Of a stretch of DNA of 64,000 nucleotides, positions 1 through 11,968 are shown in pieces. Within the stretch, counting starts at the first letter, position 1; each line of letters starts with the position of its first letter. The notes beneath the pieces are model-generated. The model made no database searches, was not told the origin of the DNA, and saw nothing but the letters and a program-made list of their open reading frames with translations. Source of the stretch: Paralvinella palmiformis (lineage: Eukaryota; Annelida; Polychaeta; Terebellida; Alvinellidae). The position numbers and the translations under genes are program-made. Where the stretch lies: NCBI GenBank assembly GCA_025642065.1, contig JAODUP010000951.1:390001-454000 (forward strand). The letters run 5' to 3'.

Positions 1-519
1 TTTTTCAGTGAGAAGTGTCTGGTATGCCGCGTCAATGGCCCATCAAACGTGAAGCGTATACCCGGCATAAAATGTTGAAAGTAAATATTTTGGACGTGTG
101 CACATTTATAGATGAGACCTCAACCCGTACTGGGAATTCTAAGGTACTTCCACTTAAGATAATTGCCTGTAAAATGAAATGATTTATACGGGTTTATATA
201 TGTTTTATACGCCCCACTGTTAACACTGGACACTTCAACCAATAGATGCAACATGTTCGATATTGAAGCTGCCTTTCAATATACGTAAAACCTACGATGG
301 AGTATAAATAATGTATATGAAAAAGAAATCCTCAAATCTGTTTTGTTGCGGAAAAGTCCAGTCTCGGTGCTATGAGTAAGGATGTTCCCACCTCACGACA
401 CATCATGGGGGTGCCATTAGTAATTTAAGATGTAACCCACTAGCAAGTGCTGCATTTGAATACAAATTAATATTATTTTAATAGCACACCAGAGATCGTA
501 AAAGTAACCTAGGCGGATG

Positions 520-980
520 AGGCCAGATAATGCCAGTGTAGCAACGGTATCTGCCGATCTAGCAACGGCTTAGCTACGGTTTAGACACAGTTTGTCAAGG
601 ATGGCCCGAACAAGATATAGAGTTGTCAAGGTTTATCCACGGTCTGTCGAGGATCAACCCGGACTAGTCCCGGACATGCTGGACGAGCCATGAATGATTA
701 CGAGTCCCGGAGGAGTGCAGATGTGCCACGGATGACCCCCGGACATGCCGAACTAACCAAGGATTACTTAATGTTTTGCCACGAGTGACTACTGATTACG
801 CACAGATTAGAACATTACCCCGATAATCCTGGAGGTGTTCAATATTTTCAAACCTTCGGAGTGTTGACCGGACCATCACGGATCACCACGCATCGCCATA
901 GAATTGATACGGACTAGTTAGGGAGTTCCAAGGTTTAGACAAGAATTCTGCACGATCACCCCTGATTCACGACCCTGGGC
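520..980. repeat. Degenerate short-period repeat field
   Basis: The stretch is more GC-rich than its surroundings. It repeats variants of CACGGAT, CCCGGAC, CCGGACATGC and TCAAGGTTTA at irregular short spacing, for example CCCGGACATG near 670 and again near 736, and CACGGAT near 726 and 878. No open frame runs through it. It looks like an old, eroded tandem array, but the unit length cannot be fixed by eye. Confidence 0.4.
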
Positions 981-1089
981 TAGTCTAGGGGTGATCATTG
1001 AAAGGGTGACTGAGGATGAACAAAAACAACAACTACTACTACTACTGTTACAACTGTCAGACTAATGAAACAAAACCTAATTGGGGCTT

Positions 1090-1344
1090 CACTGGGCCAG
1101 CTTCACAAAAAGGATCATGGAGTGAAATGTTTACATAACCGACCAGTAGGACTGTATGAGGAATACTTTACTCGTCTGATCAGAATTAATTGGCCCGGAA
1201 GAAAATGCGACAGCAACATTGTTCTAAATATTAACTATACGTAGTCGGTTTATCTGCACTAGGAGCTACGTTGGTAGAAGAGTCCTGGGTGTCCATCGTG
1301 GATATGCTTCACTCTGAGGTCTTTTCTGTGAAGCTGGCCCAGTG
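1090..1344. repeat. 17-bp inverted repeat pair
   Basis: CACTGGGCCAGCTTCAC at 1090-1106 is matched by its exact reverse complement at 1328-1344, enclosing about 220 bp. The arms could be the ends of a small foldback element. No target duplication was recognised, so this remains a structural observation. Confidence 0.5.
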
Positions 1345-4195
1345 TCTACACGATTGGCCCAAGCAACGACGGGATGTTCCGATCAGCCCCAAACACAAAT
1401 ACACTTAATCGGGCATCAAACTGTCACGGTTTTAGAGAATATTTATTGCACGATAACCTCACTGAATGCGGCCAGTCTGCATAAAACTGGCTTCAACATT
1501 AAAATAAGTAATAGCATTTTTGAATTGATCAATAACCTACTTTTGTCTGTGCTGTAAGTAATGGTTGGTTTGTCCTGTAAAGTACTTGAACGGTTTTCAC
1601 TGGCTACACTCATCCTCTTGAGAGCACTGCTCAACGATATGACCGTAAATATCATTTGTCTATTAATGACACACAGCTGCATATATCGCTGGATTATTAT
1701 TATTATTATTTATTTATTTATTTGTCTTCACTAGAAAACGTCAAATCAGTAAAACATTAGTCATAATCTCTCATAAGTCCGGATGAATTAGTCAGAAGTC
1801 CAGTGAAGTGAGTTTCCCGTTCGGTCGAGACGCTAGTCACATCTGGGACATGCTGCCTAGCGGCTACTTCATAGGGAAATCTCCCACAAACTCTGACGGG
1901 TCCAGATATAACTGAACACGTCACATATATTTGGTTGTGAAAACTGCTTCCTACGAGATTTGTGGCGTCGTGACTGAGGTCCCTAGGACAGAGACCTGGC
2001 TTGTGATTCATTCATCCCTGATCTTGCGATCACCTCCAATTTCTGTCTAAAGGAATATCATATTCTTTTCGGCATCTTCCTGCTCGAGATGGTGGAAACT
2101 AGTTTTTATTTCTAAATATTAAAACAAATTCTCTACACGTCCGTAGCAAAACAAAAACAATAACTAAATTGAGATACAGGTAATTGGAATTATTTTATTG
2201 CCGAAGCTAGGTGCAGTGGACGGTGGCGACTTGGTTACCAATAGACCGATTCAATTACCCCTGCTGCCACCATGCGGCTGAATTTCACACTACGGTCTCG
2301 GGTTAAACGTCTAAGAATCACTGTGTTGCATGGCGATTTACGCGTATAGCGGCCGACAAATGTCATACTGAAAAGCTGTATTTAGGCTATTTACCAGCTA
2401 TATTTGGATTTTATTTATAGTCCATTAAGGATATGGGATCTCCAGATCATAATTTTGCATTTAATAGGAATGACATAGACTTCATCCAATAGATATAGGC
2501 TACTAAACTAAGTAACGTTCAGCGCGATTTTCGTGGCTGTCATGGTCCGGCCTGTCTAGTTCAAATTAATTTTTCGTAGAACCTTTTCCATCTGACGTGA
2601 CGATGTGAATGGATAAAATCACTGATCACATAGATTATAATTCAATGGGTGATTCCTCCGTAACATTGATATTTATGTATAAGATCTTGTATTGAAAGTG
2701 AACTAGCTATTTTATTTTCTGAATCAGCCATTCGTGCAATGTTTATGTAAATGTCAAGGCTGTTAATACTCTAATGTATTCACATTTTTAATTTAATACT
2801 ATATATATAGGTGATAAATATATGATTAAAATAAATTTACATTCAGCTAAAAGTTTAATTTGAAAATCATTTCTTTAATCCATTGAAACCCATTCTAAAA
2901 ATCTCCTACAAGTCAGCATGAATAACTAAGGCTTAGCTGCGTCATTCATCTGAAAAATCGGTCCGCTCAATCATTAGTGAAAAGATGCCATCCCATATTA
3001 ACAGTAGGTGTCATAGCTGTTTCTAATCCGATATCGCAGATGGTAACCGATGCAACGCATTTCGCCTGGATCGGTCTGTTGCTACATGAACAGATGGAAT
3101 CATCTACCTACAGGAAGATATTTGTTCTATTAAGCAATTCGACTCAAACTAGCATTTATATTAATTACTTTACAAGATGGGTAATTAGTGCCGGTTGCTA
3201 AGTTGTTATTTATTTTTTGGGGGTTCTGACAAATGTGAAGGGTTAAAAGTTAATGGCCTATGATATACAAGCATATTCCGGCAGCTTTCTGCGAAAAATA
3301 ACCGAGATTTTTATATCTTCATTCCAAACGATCGAAGTCCGTCGCTTTATATCCGCTACCGCGTTATAGTGGAACCAGGTTGTTGTTATAAGATTATAAC
3401 ATTAATGGGCTGCAACAAATTCTGAATGATGCACTTTGCGTTGTTACAAATATTCTAAAATATCCTCTTGTCTTTGTAATTTTTCAAAAGCAACAATGGC
3501 TGCCAATAGGATAGCATATTTACTTCAGTACTTTGGTAATATTTTTTAAATATCTCACCCGGAAATCTAGATATATTATTATCATCGCTACAGCAGTAGA
3601 TACGGGGAACTTTATGATTCAGTCAACTGGCTGTTGTAAACCCAACCTTACCCAACAAGCCTGATGGCGGCCGGTATGAATGCAATAGTTTTCTACTGTG
3701 ATGGCTTCTTTAGGTCCAGTGGTTAAGAATAAATAGCATTATTTTATGTGATTTGGTGCATCTCCGAAATGCATGGAACAGTGTAAATCATAATGAACAT
3801 TACATAATCCATCTAGACGTTATGATATATTTGATGGCATTATTTTGTGTGTAAATAAACTTTGCAATCATTATTAAAAATGAAGGCCAAATATTTCGCT
3901 ACTTTCGCCAGTTCAGATTATAGCATATTATTATTAAAATCATCACAAACTATTATTAACGCATTGTAATATTTACTAATTTAATCAAACAAATTTAAAA
4001 GAAGTGATTCGAATAAAATTATAATTTATTAATCTCAAAGGTAGAAATAAAAATATTAAAATGAATCCAGTAAGTTTGTTGACCATTGCTGAAAGGAATC
4101 TAATGAAGATCAACATATTTGATAAAAGCTGTATTTAATTCAATGCTATGCTAATGCTATGTTAATTAATTCTTCATTGTTTAGTGTAATTGGAG

Positions 4196-4199
4196 ATCA

Positions 4200-4249
<50 letters not shown>

Positions 4250-4254
4250 TATTA

Positions 4255-4288
<34 letters not shown>
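4196..4288. repeat. Compound TA/TG microsatellite
   Basis: Two (TA)n tracts separated by a short (TG)n tract. Open frames across it encode only YIYIY or VCVC repeats and are not genes. Confidence 0.95.
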
Positions 4289-4289
<1 letters not shown>

Positions 4290-4310
4290 ACAATTCTGTA
4301 AGCTGCATGA

Positions 4311-4926
4311 AGGTCAAGTTTGGCCATATAATGTCCAGGCATCAGATGTTTAACTGCATCTATAGTCTGATAGCGAAAATGTGCCCTCTCTGTATGACTG
4401 ATGACCTACAATGTTTGTCGTCTGCTGCAATCAGGAATTAATCGTATCTTCTCGGAGTTTCACTTTGGGATAGCTTCCATGGCGCTCAATATCGTTTGCT
4501 TAGTCTGCGTAACTATATGTAGTTACCTTCTTGTAGTTCTACCCGGATTTGAGATTCTACTTTATTTCGTTTGCGGGTCTGTAGTTGATTCGTAATTTCC
4601 GACTTCTGTTGATAGTAGCTGAGCCTTTTCCTTGATAATCCTTAACCCGTTTTTTATATCATCCAGCAATCTGGGTCTGACTGCAGTTAAATCTGCCAGG
4701 AAGACGATTCCAGTTCTGATGGATTAGCAGGAGCTTGTGGGAGTGCAGATTTCGAATTGGTGGTGGCATTTGCTGGTTTTTTTTTAATGCTGACAACTTC
4801 GATGAGGCTTAAAACAGTGAGAAACGACACAGACTTGTCCATATCTGCATTCCATATATCTCTGGCAGTTGTTCCCGTTGAGTCACAATCCCACTGAAAC
4901 TTTTGCCCTGCTTGTACAGTTAAACC
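4311..4926 (-). pseudogene. Decayed coding stretch, unidentified
   Basis: Read on the minus strand, roughly 4800-4926 gives a stop-free stretch containing QKFQWDCDSTGTTARDIWN followed by DMDKSVSFLTVLSLIEV. After frame changes, 4440-4640 gives a charged, coiled-coil-like stretch containing SYYQQKSEITNQLQTRKRNK. Several stops and shifts interrupt it, so no intact gene is present. The amino-acid composition looks coding rather than random. The family was not recognised; a decayed transposon protein or a processed gene copy are both possible. Boundaries are approximate. Confidence 0.4.
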
Positions 4927-5414
4927 TGGTTAATCATTGGTCACGTGATATTATGTCGGATTACGTAATATTTCGAAAAACTGAGTCATTCATTCAATAT
5001 AGAACCTGATAACATGATTACAATTGTTGAAAGTGGCCCCCTTTGATAATGGTATATGTTTAATCAACCACAATAACAATGAAAAGCCTAAGTGGATATC
5101 AGCTTATTTAATTATGTTTTATTCGCACATCAAATAAATACACACGTACCTTTTACCTTGAGATATGTTCAGGGATATCTACTTAAGCTGACACATGATT
5201 AATAACATAATCAGCAGTGTCAGTGATATAGCAATGATACTCATCTTTTGCAAAGAATTTCACAGTTTCAGTGAATTGGATGAAGGTGGAGTTTAGGTAC
5301 ACAAAATTAAATTGGTCCGAGTATTTGTCTAAACAACTTCCAATTTTACTAGCATGTAATTAGACCACAAACCATAGACCCAGATTGGTTGGTATATAAT
5401 TATGGATAGTTGAA

Positions 5415-5488
5415 GATGATGATGATTGATGTTTTACAGCCACTTTTGTGCACAAGGTAGGCTAAATGGGCCGAGCGACCTCCATACG
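5415..5488 (-). mobile_element. SINE tail fragment, ATC-tailed family
   Basis: This matches the 3' half of the family seen in near-full form at 30717-30903: a GATGATGATGATTGATG tail, then the complement of GTGGC(T/C)GTAAAACA, GTGCACAAGGTAGGCTAAA and GGGCCGAGCGACCTCC. The tRNA-like head is missing, as in a 5'-truncated retroposed copy. Confidence 0.8.
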
Positions 5489-5605
5489 GATAGTTGAAAT
5501 AAACAGGTGTAAATACATTAATAACTTTATTAAAGGTTTGATGTTCTGATAATAATTTAAACATTTTTTAACCAGTAAAATCCCACATACATTAATGTAA
5601 TAACA

Positions 5606-5619
5606 TTTATTTATTATCT
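5606..5619 (-). promoter_or_regulatory. Candidate polyadenylation signal
   Basis: On the minus strand AATAAA occurs in the sequence AATAAATAAATG a few bases past the stop codon of the methyltransferase gene (5624-5626). This is close but usable, and supports the 3' end of that transcript. Confidence 0.5.
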
Positions 5620-5623
5620 TGCA

Positions 5624-7319
5624 CTAGTTCAAATTAATATATGGCGACCACTCAACGCACGAATATACATCTTGTCCAGTGTTCATTATTCTGAAATGTT
5701 TCACCTTATCACAGTTCACCACCTGCAACAAAGGCAATGGCCACAATGCAAGGAAATGTTCCAAGGCCTCAGCGATATGAGGTGGGCCATCTCGTTGTGT
5801 ACACAATGGTGGTATGAGTGCAATTGGTGGAACCTCAAGGTTCAGTTGACGAAACCTTCCCTGATTGTCCACCAGGTCCAACTCGAAATTGAAGACCAGT
5901 TTAGAAAACGTGGTAGTAAACAGGTATTTGCTTCCACTCTCCGAAAATGTTCTTCAGCACACGAAGAACGTCGGCAGTATAGAGATGCTGCAGGAAAGTT
6001 CGGCTCACTATCAAATCATAGCCATCGACAGGAATGCCATCCTCAACAACATCCAGCTGCAGAAATCTCCATCCACGATCCCGATAGGCCTTTTTATGGT
6101 GTGCGATCAATTCGGGCACAACGTCAATGCCAACATAGTCAACATCATCACGCGTTTCCAGGAAACGACTCATCCATTTCATGTCTCCACAGGGCACATC
6201 TAAGATCTGTATTCTGGTCTTATTAAGGGCCATCTTTAGCTGCAGTATGACGGCATGGAGGCCAGCAATGGCTTCCTGTGTCCAAGTCAAGGTGGAACCA
6301 CGCCCTGATGAACGAAAATATGAATAATAATTTTTTCTAAACATTTAATGTAACCGCTATATGTGAATAATAATAATATAAAAATTGTCAGCGATAAAAG
6401 GGCACGAATTAAGCTTGTAAATATTTAACAAACCTGACATATCAAATCCATTCTTGTTGCTTGTACCATCCCAAGAATGACCCCACTTCTTATTGCGAAA
6501 TACACTTGTAAATGATGTTTTTCTTACGGTACGGTTTTCGGGAGATTTTCTTATGGATCCATCACTCAAATGGGATAAAGATTTAGCTCGAAGATTACCT
6601 GGAATTTGACCTATGACCTCTCCAGTTATACAGTTTCTGACTAATTTATCATGACTGAACAAATTTAACTTTGATTGCTGTTCTTTGCCAACAGATTTTG
6701 AATCACCATTTAAAGAATATGATATCCCCCCTCCAGCCAGCCCATTTATTACAGAAGATTCACTTCCCTGTGGCTTCATAATGGAATGTGGAATCAGCTT
6801 TGGTATGTCTGATGTATCTTTGCTCTTTCCTGTATAATTATGATGACGATGATTATTATTTCCTACATCATTTATGGAATTGTATCCTTTTCTGTTATCT
6901 CTAGAAATAATGCCTTCCTCCAGAGGGTTGCTCTGTCCAGTGGGAAGAATAATTTCGTCCAACTTGGCTGTAACATTATGTACATGTTTTGGTTTGTCTA
7001 GCAGCGTATATCCAGTTTCATTACTATGTGGCATTTTAGATGTAGAGCTGATTTGCCCAAACTGGGCCATTTCCTTTTTATGATCCTCCACGACAAATTT
7101 TGGGGTAATTGGCATCAGATATCCATTACCCTGAACAGATTCAGCATATGACTTGGTTAATGGTTTGTTGTCATCGAATGGCTGTGCTGCATATCTGATT
7201 AAGGATGGCAGACTGTGGCTATAATGTGGTTTTATAATAGCCCTCATGAAGGAAATTATCATCAGGAAACTAACCACAGCCAACAATGCAGCAAAGGCAA
7301 TGATTTTCTTTAGTGGCAT
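5624..7319 (-). CDS. Membrane-anchored SAM-dependent methyltransferase-like protein, frameshifted
   Basis: Two coding exons, complement(6434..7319) and complement(5624..6304), joined at a phase-1 intron (TCA G|gtttgt ... ttcatcag|GG CGT). A splice acceptor, ttttttccatttcag, lies seven bases before the ATG, so an upstream 5' UTR exon is likely. Removing one extra base in exon 2 gives about 521 residues. The N-terminus (about residues 5-25, AFAALLAVVSFLMIISF) is a signal anchor. It is followed by a long low-complexity stem with N-glycosylation sequons (NETG, NVTA, NYTG, NRTV). The C-terminal domain has the SAM-binding motif ILDVPCGD, then DVDYVGIDVVPELIAHHK and the late motif RFRQLNLEVPP. It resembles uncharacterised invertebrate methyltransferase-domain proteins; the substrate is unknown. 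The reading frame breaks at 5941-5942, where frame 1 runs to NIFG and homology resumes as SGSKYLFTTTFS in another frame. It is either a recent pseudogene or an assembly indel. Confidence 0.8.
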
Positions 7320-7325
7320 ATCTGA

Positions 7326-7340
7326 TCTGAAATGGAAAAA
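7326..7340 (-). promoter_or_regulatory. 3' splice site before the methyltransferase start
   Basis: On the minus strand a polypyrimidine tract and cag (ttttttccatttcag) immediately precede ATCAGATATG. The coding start therefore lies a few bases into exon 2 of the transcript, and the promoter should be further upstream at higher coordinates. No first exon could be identified. Confidence 0.6.
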
Positions 7341-7969
7341 ACAACACAGTAAATTCTGGTATAGTAAAGATCACTAAATAGATATAAAAAAATATCTTGA
7401 AGTATTCTTCAAGCAGAATGTATGGACATATATGGCAGTTTATAGGAAACCAGAATTTAAAATCTCTGTCTGTAAATTAGTTCTACCTAAAGCCAAAATC
7501 AAATGCTACTAATCTGACATGCTGAAGTGAAATTGAGAAGGTAAATGAAGAAATAGCAGTTAAAATGCTCTTTGAGAACACTACTGCCTGTAAAAAATAA
7601 ATAAACACTACACAATATTTTTGTTATGGTTGGCTGGGTAGAACCAACTCAGGTTTTCATTGGCTAAAACTACCACAGTCAAAATTATCAGTTGTCAATA
7701 GAAAATTTCTAAAATGATAATGGTACTATATGTTATACTTAATTTTCTTTTGACAGAGTTTATGCACTTCAACAGGGTTTCTATATTTAGATGGTAGTTA
7801 AATATCGACTAACATTGACAATGATAGCTGCACGATGATATAGCATTGCTTAATTATATATCCATTTATTGAACCCATGACAACAGCTGTGTTAGTAACT
7901 GTCAGTTGATTAACTATAATGTAAAGTTCTGATGATATATATAATTCCAAAGTAAACAGACAATATTGA

Positions 7970-8300
7970 CTTGTATTCAATAAAGCAAGGCGTTTGACTT
8001 GCTTAGAAGTGTCAGATCACCGCTGACCTCAGCGCTATCTGCAAGTTCATCTGCTGAAGCTTGCAGACCTTCTGTGTCATCTTGCAGACGTGTAAGGCAT
8101 ATGTGTTCAACCTATGCTTTGTTCCTGTCCTGACAAGTGCTGCCGTCCTTATTTTCTCGGCTTCCAAGTATGCCAGCTATGCCTGCCGGGCAGCTTGTAC
8201 CTGGTACATCAGGGACTTTCTGACTGGTACATTCAGGACCCCAGCAGCTGCAGCAATGGCATCATACCCAATAATGCACTTTGACACAATTAACTAATTC
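7970..8300 (-). pseudogene. Decayed coding stretch, unidentified
   Basis: On the minus strand 7978-8107 reads without a stop through RLQDDTEGLQASADELADSA and SGDLTLLSKSNALLY. In another frame, about 8165-8300 reads SKCIIGYDAIAAAAGVLNVP then VRKSLMYQVQAARQA, stop, LAYLEAEKIRTAALV. The alanine-rich, charged helical composition looks like real protein broken by frameshifts. Similar helical stretches occur in repetitive ORFs of invertebrate genomes, but I cannot name the family. Confidence 0.4.
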
Positions 8301-8727
8301 CTCCTTCAGTTTTTTTGGCATATGACCCACAGGTTACTGGAGACGTCGCACTTCAGGTAGACACTGAGGAAAGTGTCCAGACCATGCTTCTAACATCGAA
8401 ACTTTGTTGACACACAATCTAGATTTTATTCATACTTTTTACAATTTGATTGTGATTTAATTTGCAATAATGTAAAATTGTGATTTGTATATATTTTAAA
8501 TTAGTAAATTAAATCCTATGCCAGCCATAGATATTTGTTAAATAATGATTAGCTATTAGTAGATTTGGTACACAGACAAATGCCCACCAAAAAAGTGAGA
8601 GATTAAAAAAAAATATTAAACTAAAACAATTCTTTTGTTCCATTTAGATTTCATACTTGAACACCCAGTAGTGGAATCCAACTACAATACAGCACTACTA
8701 TAAAAACACAATGTACAGAATGTAGTA

Positions 8728-10080
8728 GTGGGCCCTCGTGATCACAGGGTATCCAATCGAAATATGACACATCCGGAGGTCCCCACATTAATTTGGATAA
8801 TCACTCACCCAACTGGAGATGAGCCTTTAGTTGAAGAACCGAATATGGATAGATACGTCATGCAGATGTCAGAGTCTGAGAAAGATGCAATAGATACGCA
8901 GATAGCTAAATACAGATATATCACCAACGCACCATATTCGGCCGTCGAACACACATAATTCTGTAAGCTGATGACAATGCTGAGACCCGGATATCGTCCA
9001 CCAAGACGTTTCGATATTGGTGGGAGATTACTCAACAAAGTCCAAGCAACAATGATGAAAGATCGCACAGAACAACTCCAGGGCAAAACCGTACCTATGG
9101 CGTTGGATGGCTGGAGCAACGTGCCCTGTGGTTTGTGTCTCTGTCACAACATCTGATGGCGATACATATCTCGCAGACACTGTTGATACATCGGGACACG
9201 GTCACACTGCGTGTACTCGACAATTTAACTGTCACGTCGGGAGCTTCGTCACAGACAAAGCTGCAAATGTGGCCAATATGTGGCGCCACCTTCAAGAACG
9301 CGAAGATTTGCATATCGTCACATATGGTTGTTCTGCGCATCTGTTCAATTTGTTGTCCAAGTATGTAGAGGTCAAAGCTGTGAAGGACAATGTTTTGCAT
9401 ATCGTTAAATATTTTCGCAATACCCAAATGCCAGCTGCATGGTATAAAGCAGCCGGTGGTAAGGCATTAGTCATGCCACAAGATGAACGGTGGAACACAA
9501 TGGCAGACTGCCTGGCAAGCTATCTCCCGAACTGGCCTATTATCCTCCAGGCTTGTGAGAAACATCGGGGCGAAATCGATACGAACATTGCCAATAAAGT
9601 CAAAAATATCGGGATCAAACGAAATGCAAAATATTTCCTTAACAGGCTGAAGCCAATCTCGGTGGCACTCGATCGTGTGCAAAGTGATACTTGTGTGATT
9701 AGTGAGACTGTGCAGATCTGGAAGGACCCTGAGAAAACATTCAAAGAGAACGATCAACCTATCAGCATCCTAAAACACGTAAAGGACCGTGACAATCGAG
9801 CAATGACAGATTCCAATTTTTTACCCAACCTGTTAGATCCTCGATAGAGCGGCAATGATTTATGTGTTGAGGAGACACGGCCATGGAACATATACTGAAA
9901 AACTATCCTGATCTAATGGCTAGCATAGTATAAAGCAAAGACAGGTCCATTCCACCAGTACATGTTTGTGCCAAAAATAATGAGTTCAGTTAGTCCCCTT
10001 GCAGTCCCATGGAAAAAGCCGGCAAACTGGTATTCATATACAAGCTACTAAACAAGAAATCAAATTGATTTTTGTCTGAT
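8728..10080 (+). pseudogene. hAT-family transposase pseudogene (DUF659 type)
   Basis: The conceptual protein runs from about 8728 to 9847. It is broken by an in-frame stop at 8956-8958 and by a frameshift near 9115-9125 (SNVP/CPVVCVSVTTSDGDTY). Diagnostic stretches are VEHT*FCKLMTMLRPGYRPP, MALDGWSN, SFVTDKAANVANMW and VTYGCSAHLFNLL, followed by ERWNTMADCLASYL and, at the end, FLPNLLDPR. This order matches DUF659-type hAT transposases: an RNase H-like fold with a conserved D in VTDKAAN. Past the stop at 9845-9847, weaker remnants (about 9850-10080) recall the C-terminal dimerisation region. The element is not functional as read. Terminal inverted repeats were not located. Confidence 0.8.
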
Positions 10081-10146
10081 ATAATAAAGTGATTAATTTT
10101 ATGTATGTGTTATAGTGTATATAACGTAGAGCTTGAATAAATGTAT

Positions 10147-10149
<3 letters not shown>

Positions 10150-10181
<32 letters not shown>
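10150..10181. repeat. (TA)n microsatellite
   Basis: Uninterrupted alternating AT tract. It lies just downstream of the hAT pseudogene. Confidence 0.95.
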
Positions 10182-10182
<1 letters not shown>

Positions 10183-11580
10183 TGACTATTTAATATTTTA
10201 TAACTTCACAATACAAACGTATATAAGCGTTTTGAATGATTTTATGGATTGTGAAAAAATTATTTAAATATTTAAAAAATGCGAATTACATCAAATAAAT
10301 AAACAAATCTAATTGTTCTGATTGTTTGTTTTTAATCATGATTTTAGAGCAAATCTATTCTGTTCTATTCAAAACGGGTTTTGCTGAATGCTTATTTTCA
10401 ACTACCCAGTTGATTAACAGGTAGGGTCCTTGATCTTTCCCAGAAACTCAGCCTCTCTATAACTAAAGTGTAACATCTAATTATGATTACATACCAATAA
10501 AGATAAACAACAGCTAGTTTTGACTGATGTCTACACCGGTCTGGTCAACATCTTTATTGACCAATCTTTTGTTAACTATGTAGATGTTAGATCCAAGTGA
10601 TTTTCATCGATGTCCGCATCTTAATAAATATTTTCTGCTAATAATATAGAATGATGCATTAATCACTGTGGGCATAAACATTTAAAATGACAGTAAAGAA
10701 GTTTTTGTAATAAGGTTAACTGTATGCATACAAAAGAATTACTTGTAGGAGTATTATCCCAGATGGCACATTTATCCTGTGCCAGTGTAGCAGATTCTAT
10801 TGGTGAAATATTGGCAAAATCCAGTAAGCTAACATGATTTTGTTCATTGACCCACACATTAGCCTAATAGCTGTTAACATTTGATAGTAGTGTGCCCACA
10901 GTTTTTCAATGGTGTGCCAAAAGTGACAAAGAAAGCATTTTTGTTAAGCTAGCACGAACATTAACAACAATATAGATGTTCTGATTTGGGACTTAGTTAC
11001 TATATTTTCTCGGACCCAATAAAATTTATACCTAAACGATATAAAAAATTTGATATACTTTAAAATGCAGGGGATTAATTTAGTAATTATTCAATACAAA
11101 CAATAAATTATATGTGACTAGATATTGTTTAACATTTGTTTGATAAAACAAGGTATTCGGTTTTAATACCTGTATGTACTTTTGTCCAGCAGTCTTTTAT
11201 TTTATGTATATGCATTAATAATAATTATAACAATAAGGCAGTTCATACAAATGTCTGTTAGCTATACACCATTCTAGATTTGTGCAAGTTGTGCATTTCC
11301 TTGATTAAAATTTGCCAGTTTTGTTTAGATCTTGGTTTTGGGGGGAATATTTACTGTTATTTTTAATCTCAAGTCAGTATAATAGAAATTGGACACTCAC
11401 AACAGTTTTTTTAACACCAACCTATGTTTAAATAATGCCATCCATGGCAGTTAAATGCCATGGTTCATGCCACAAATAATCCACATGCATCAAGCCAATT
11501 TAGACTGTTCATAGGATATAAATCTAGATCCATCCAAACAGAGAAACATAAATATACCTTTCTGTTTTTCAAATTCAACA
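10182..11580. other. Gene-less stretch, nothing recognised
   Basis: AT-rich, with short unsupported open frames and no splice-bounded coding stretch or repeat ends that I could identify. Confidence 0.5.
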
Positions 11581-11588
11581 GCAAGCTG

Positions 11589-11968
11589 CAGACATTGGGT
11601 CAATACAATTCTGGAATTGATGGTCAATTCCAATTCTGGAATTGGAATTAATTATTTTAAAAAGACATGGAATTGGAATTGATAAATTATTAATTGGAAT
11701 TGAAGTTTCCTACAAACAAATTAAATCCACAAATTAATTTACCTTATAATTTTTTTAATCAGAAATATTTCTTCCATGACAGTCCTACTTGGAATATAAA
11801 CTACTCAAATAGGTATTCCAAGTAGGTACTCGGAGTAAGCTATTCATGGTAAAAGGGAATAAGTAAAAAGAGTCTGTAAAAAACAGAATTGGAATTGATA
11901 CATTTGGAATTGATCAATTCGAATTGGAATTGACAAAAATGCAATTGATTGGAATTGACTCAAGTCTG
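11589..11968. mobile_element. Non-autonomous hAT-like MITE, 380 bp
   Basis: The ends are inverted: CAGACATTGGGTCAAT at the left and, as reverse complement, CAGACTTGAGTCAATTCC at the right. The flanks GCAAGCTG (11581-11588) and CCAAGCTG (11969-11976) match at 7 of 8 positions, the 8-bp target duplication expected for hAT. Both subterminal regions are packed with GGAATTGA or its complement (about 11610-11700 and 11886-11960), a typical arrangement for transposase-binding subterminal repeats. There is no coding capacity. Confidence 0.75.

Larger units (their letters stand above)
1..4190. other. Gene-poor region
   Basis: No exon-like coding stretch with plausible splice sites was found on either strand; open frames are short and show no recognisable protein. 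The stretch holds a degenerate repeat field (about 520-980), a 17-bp inverted repeat (1090-1106 and 1328-1344) and an ATT/ATTT microsatellite near 1694-1722. The remainder is unremarkable AT-rich sequence. Confidence 0.6.
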
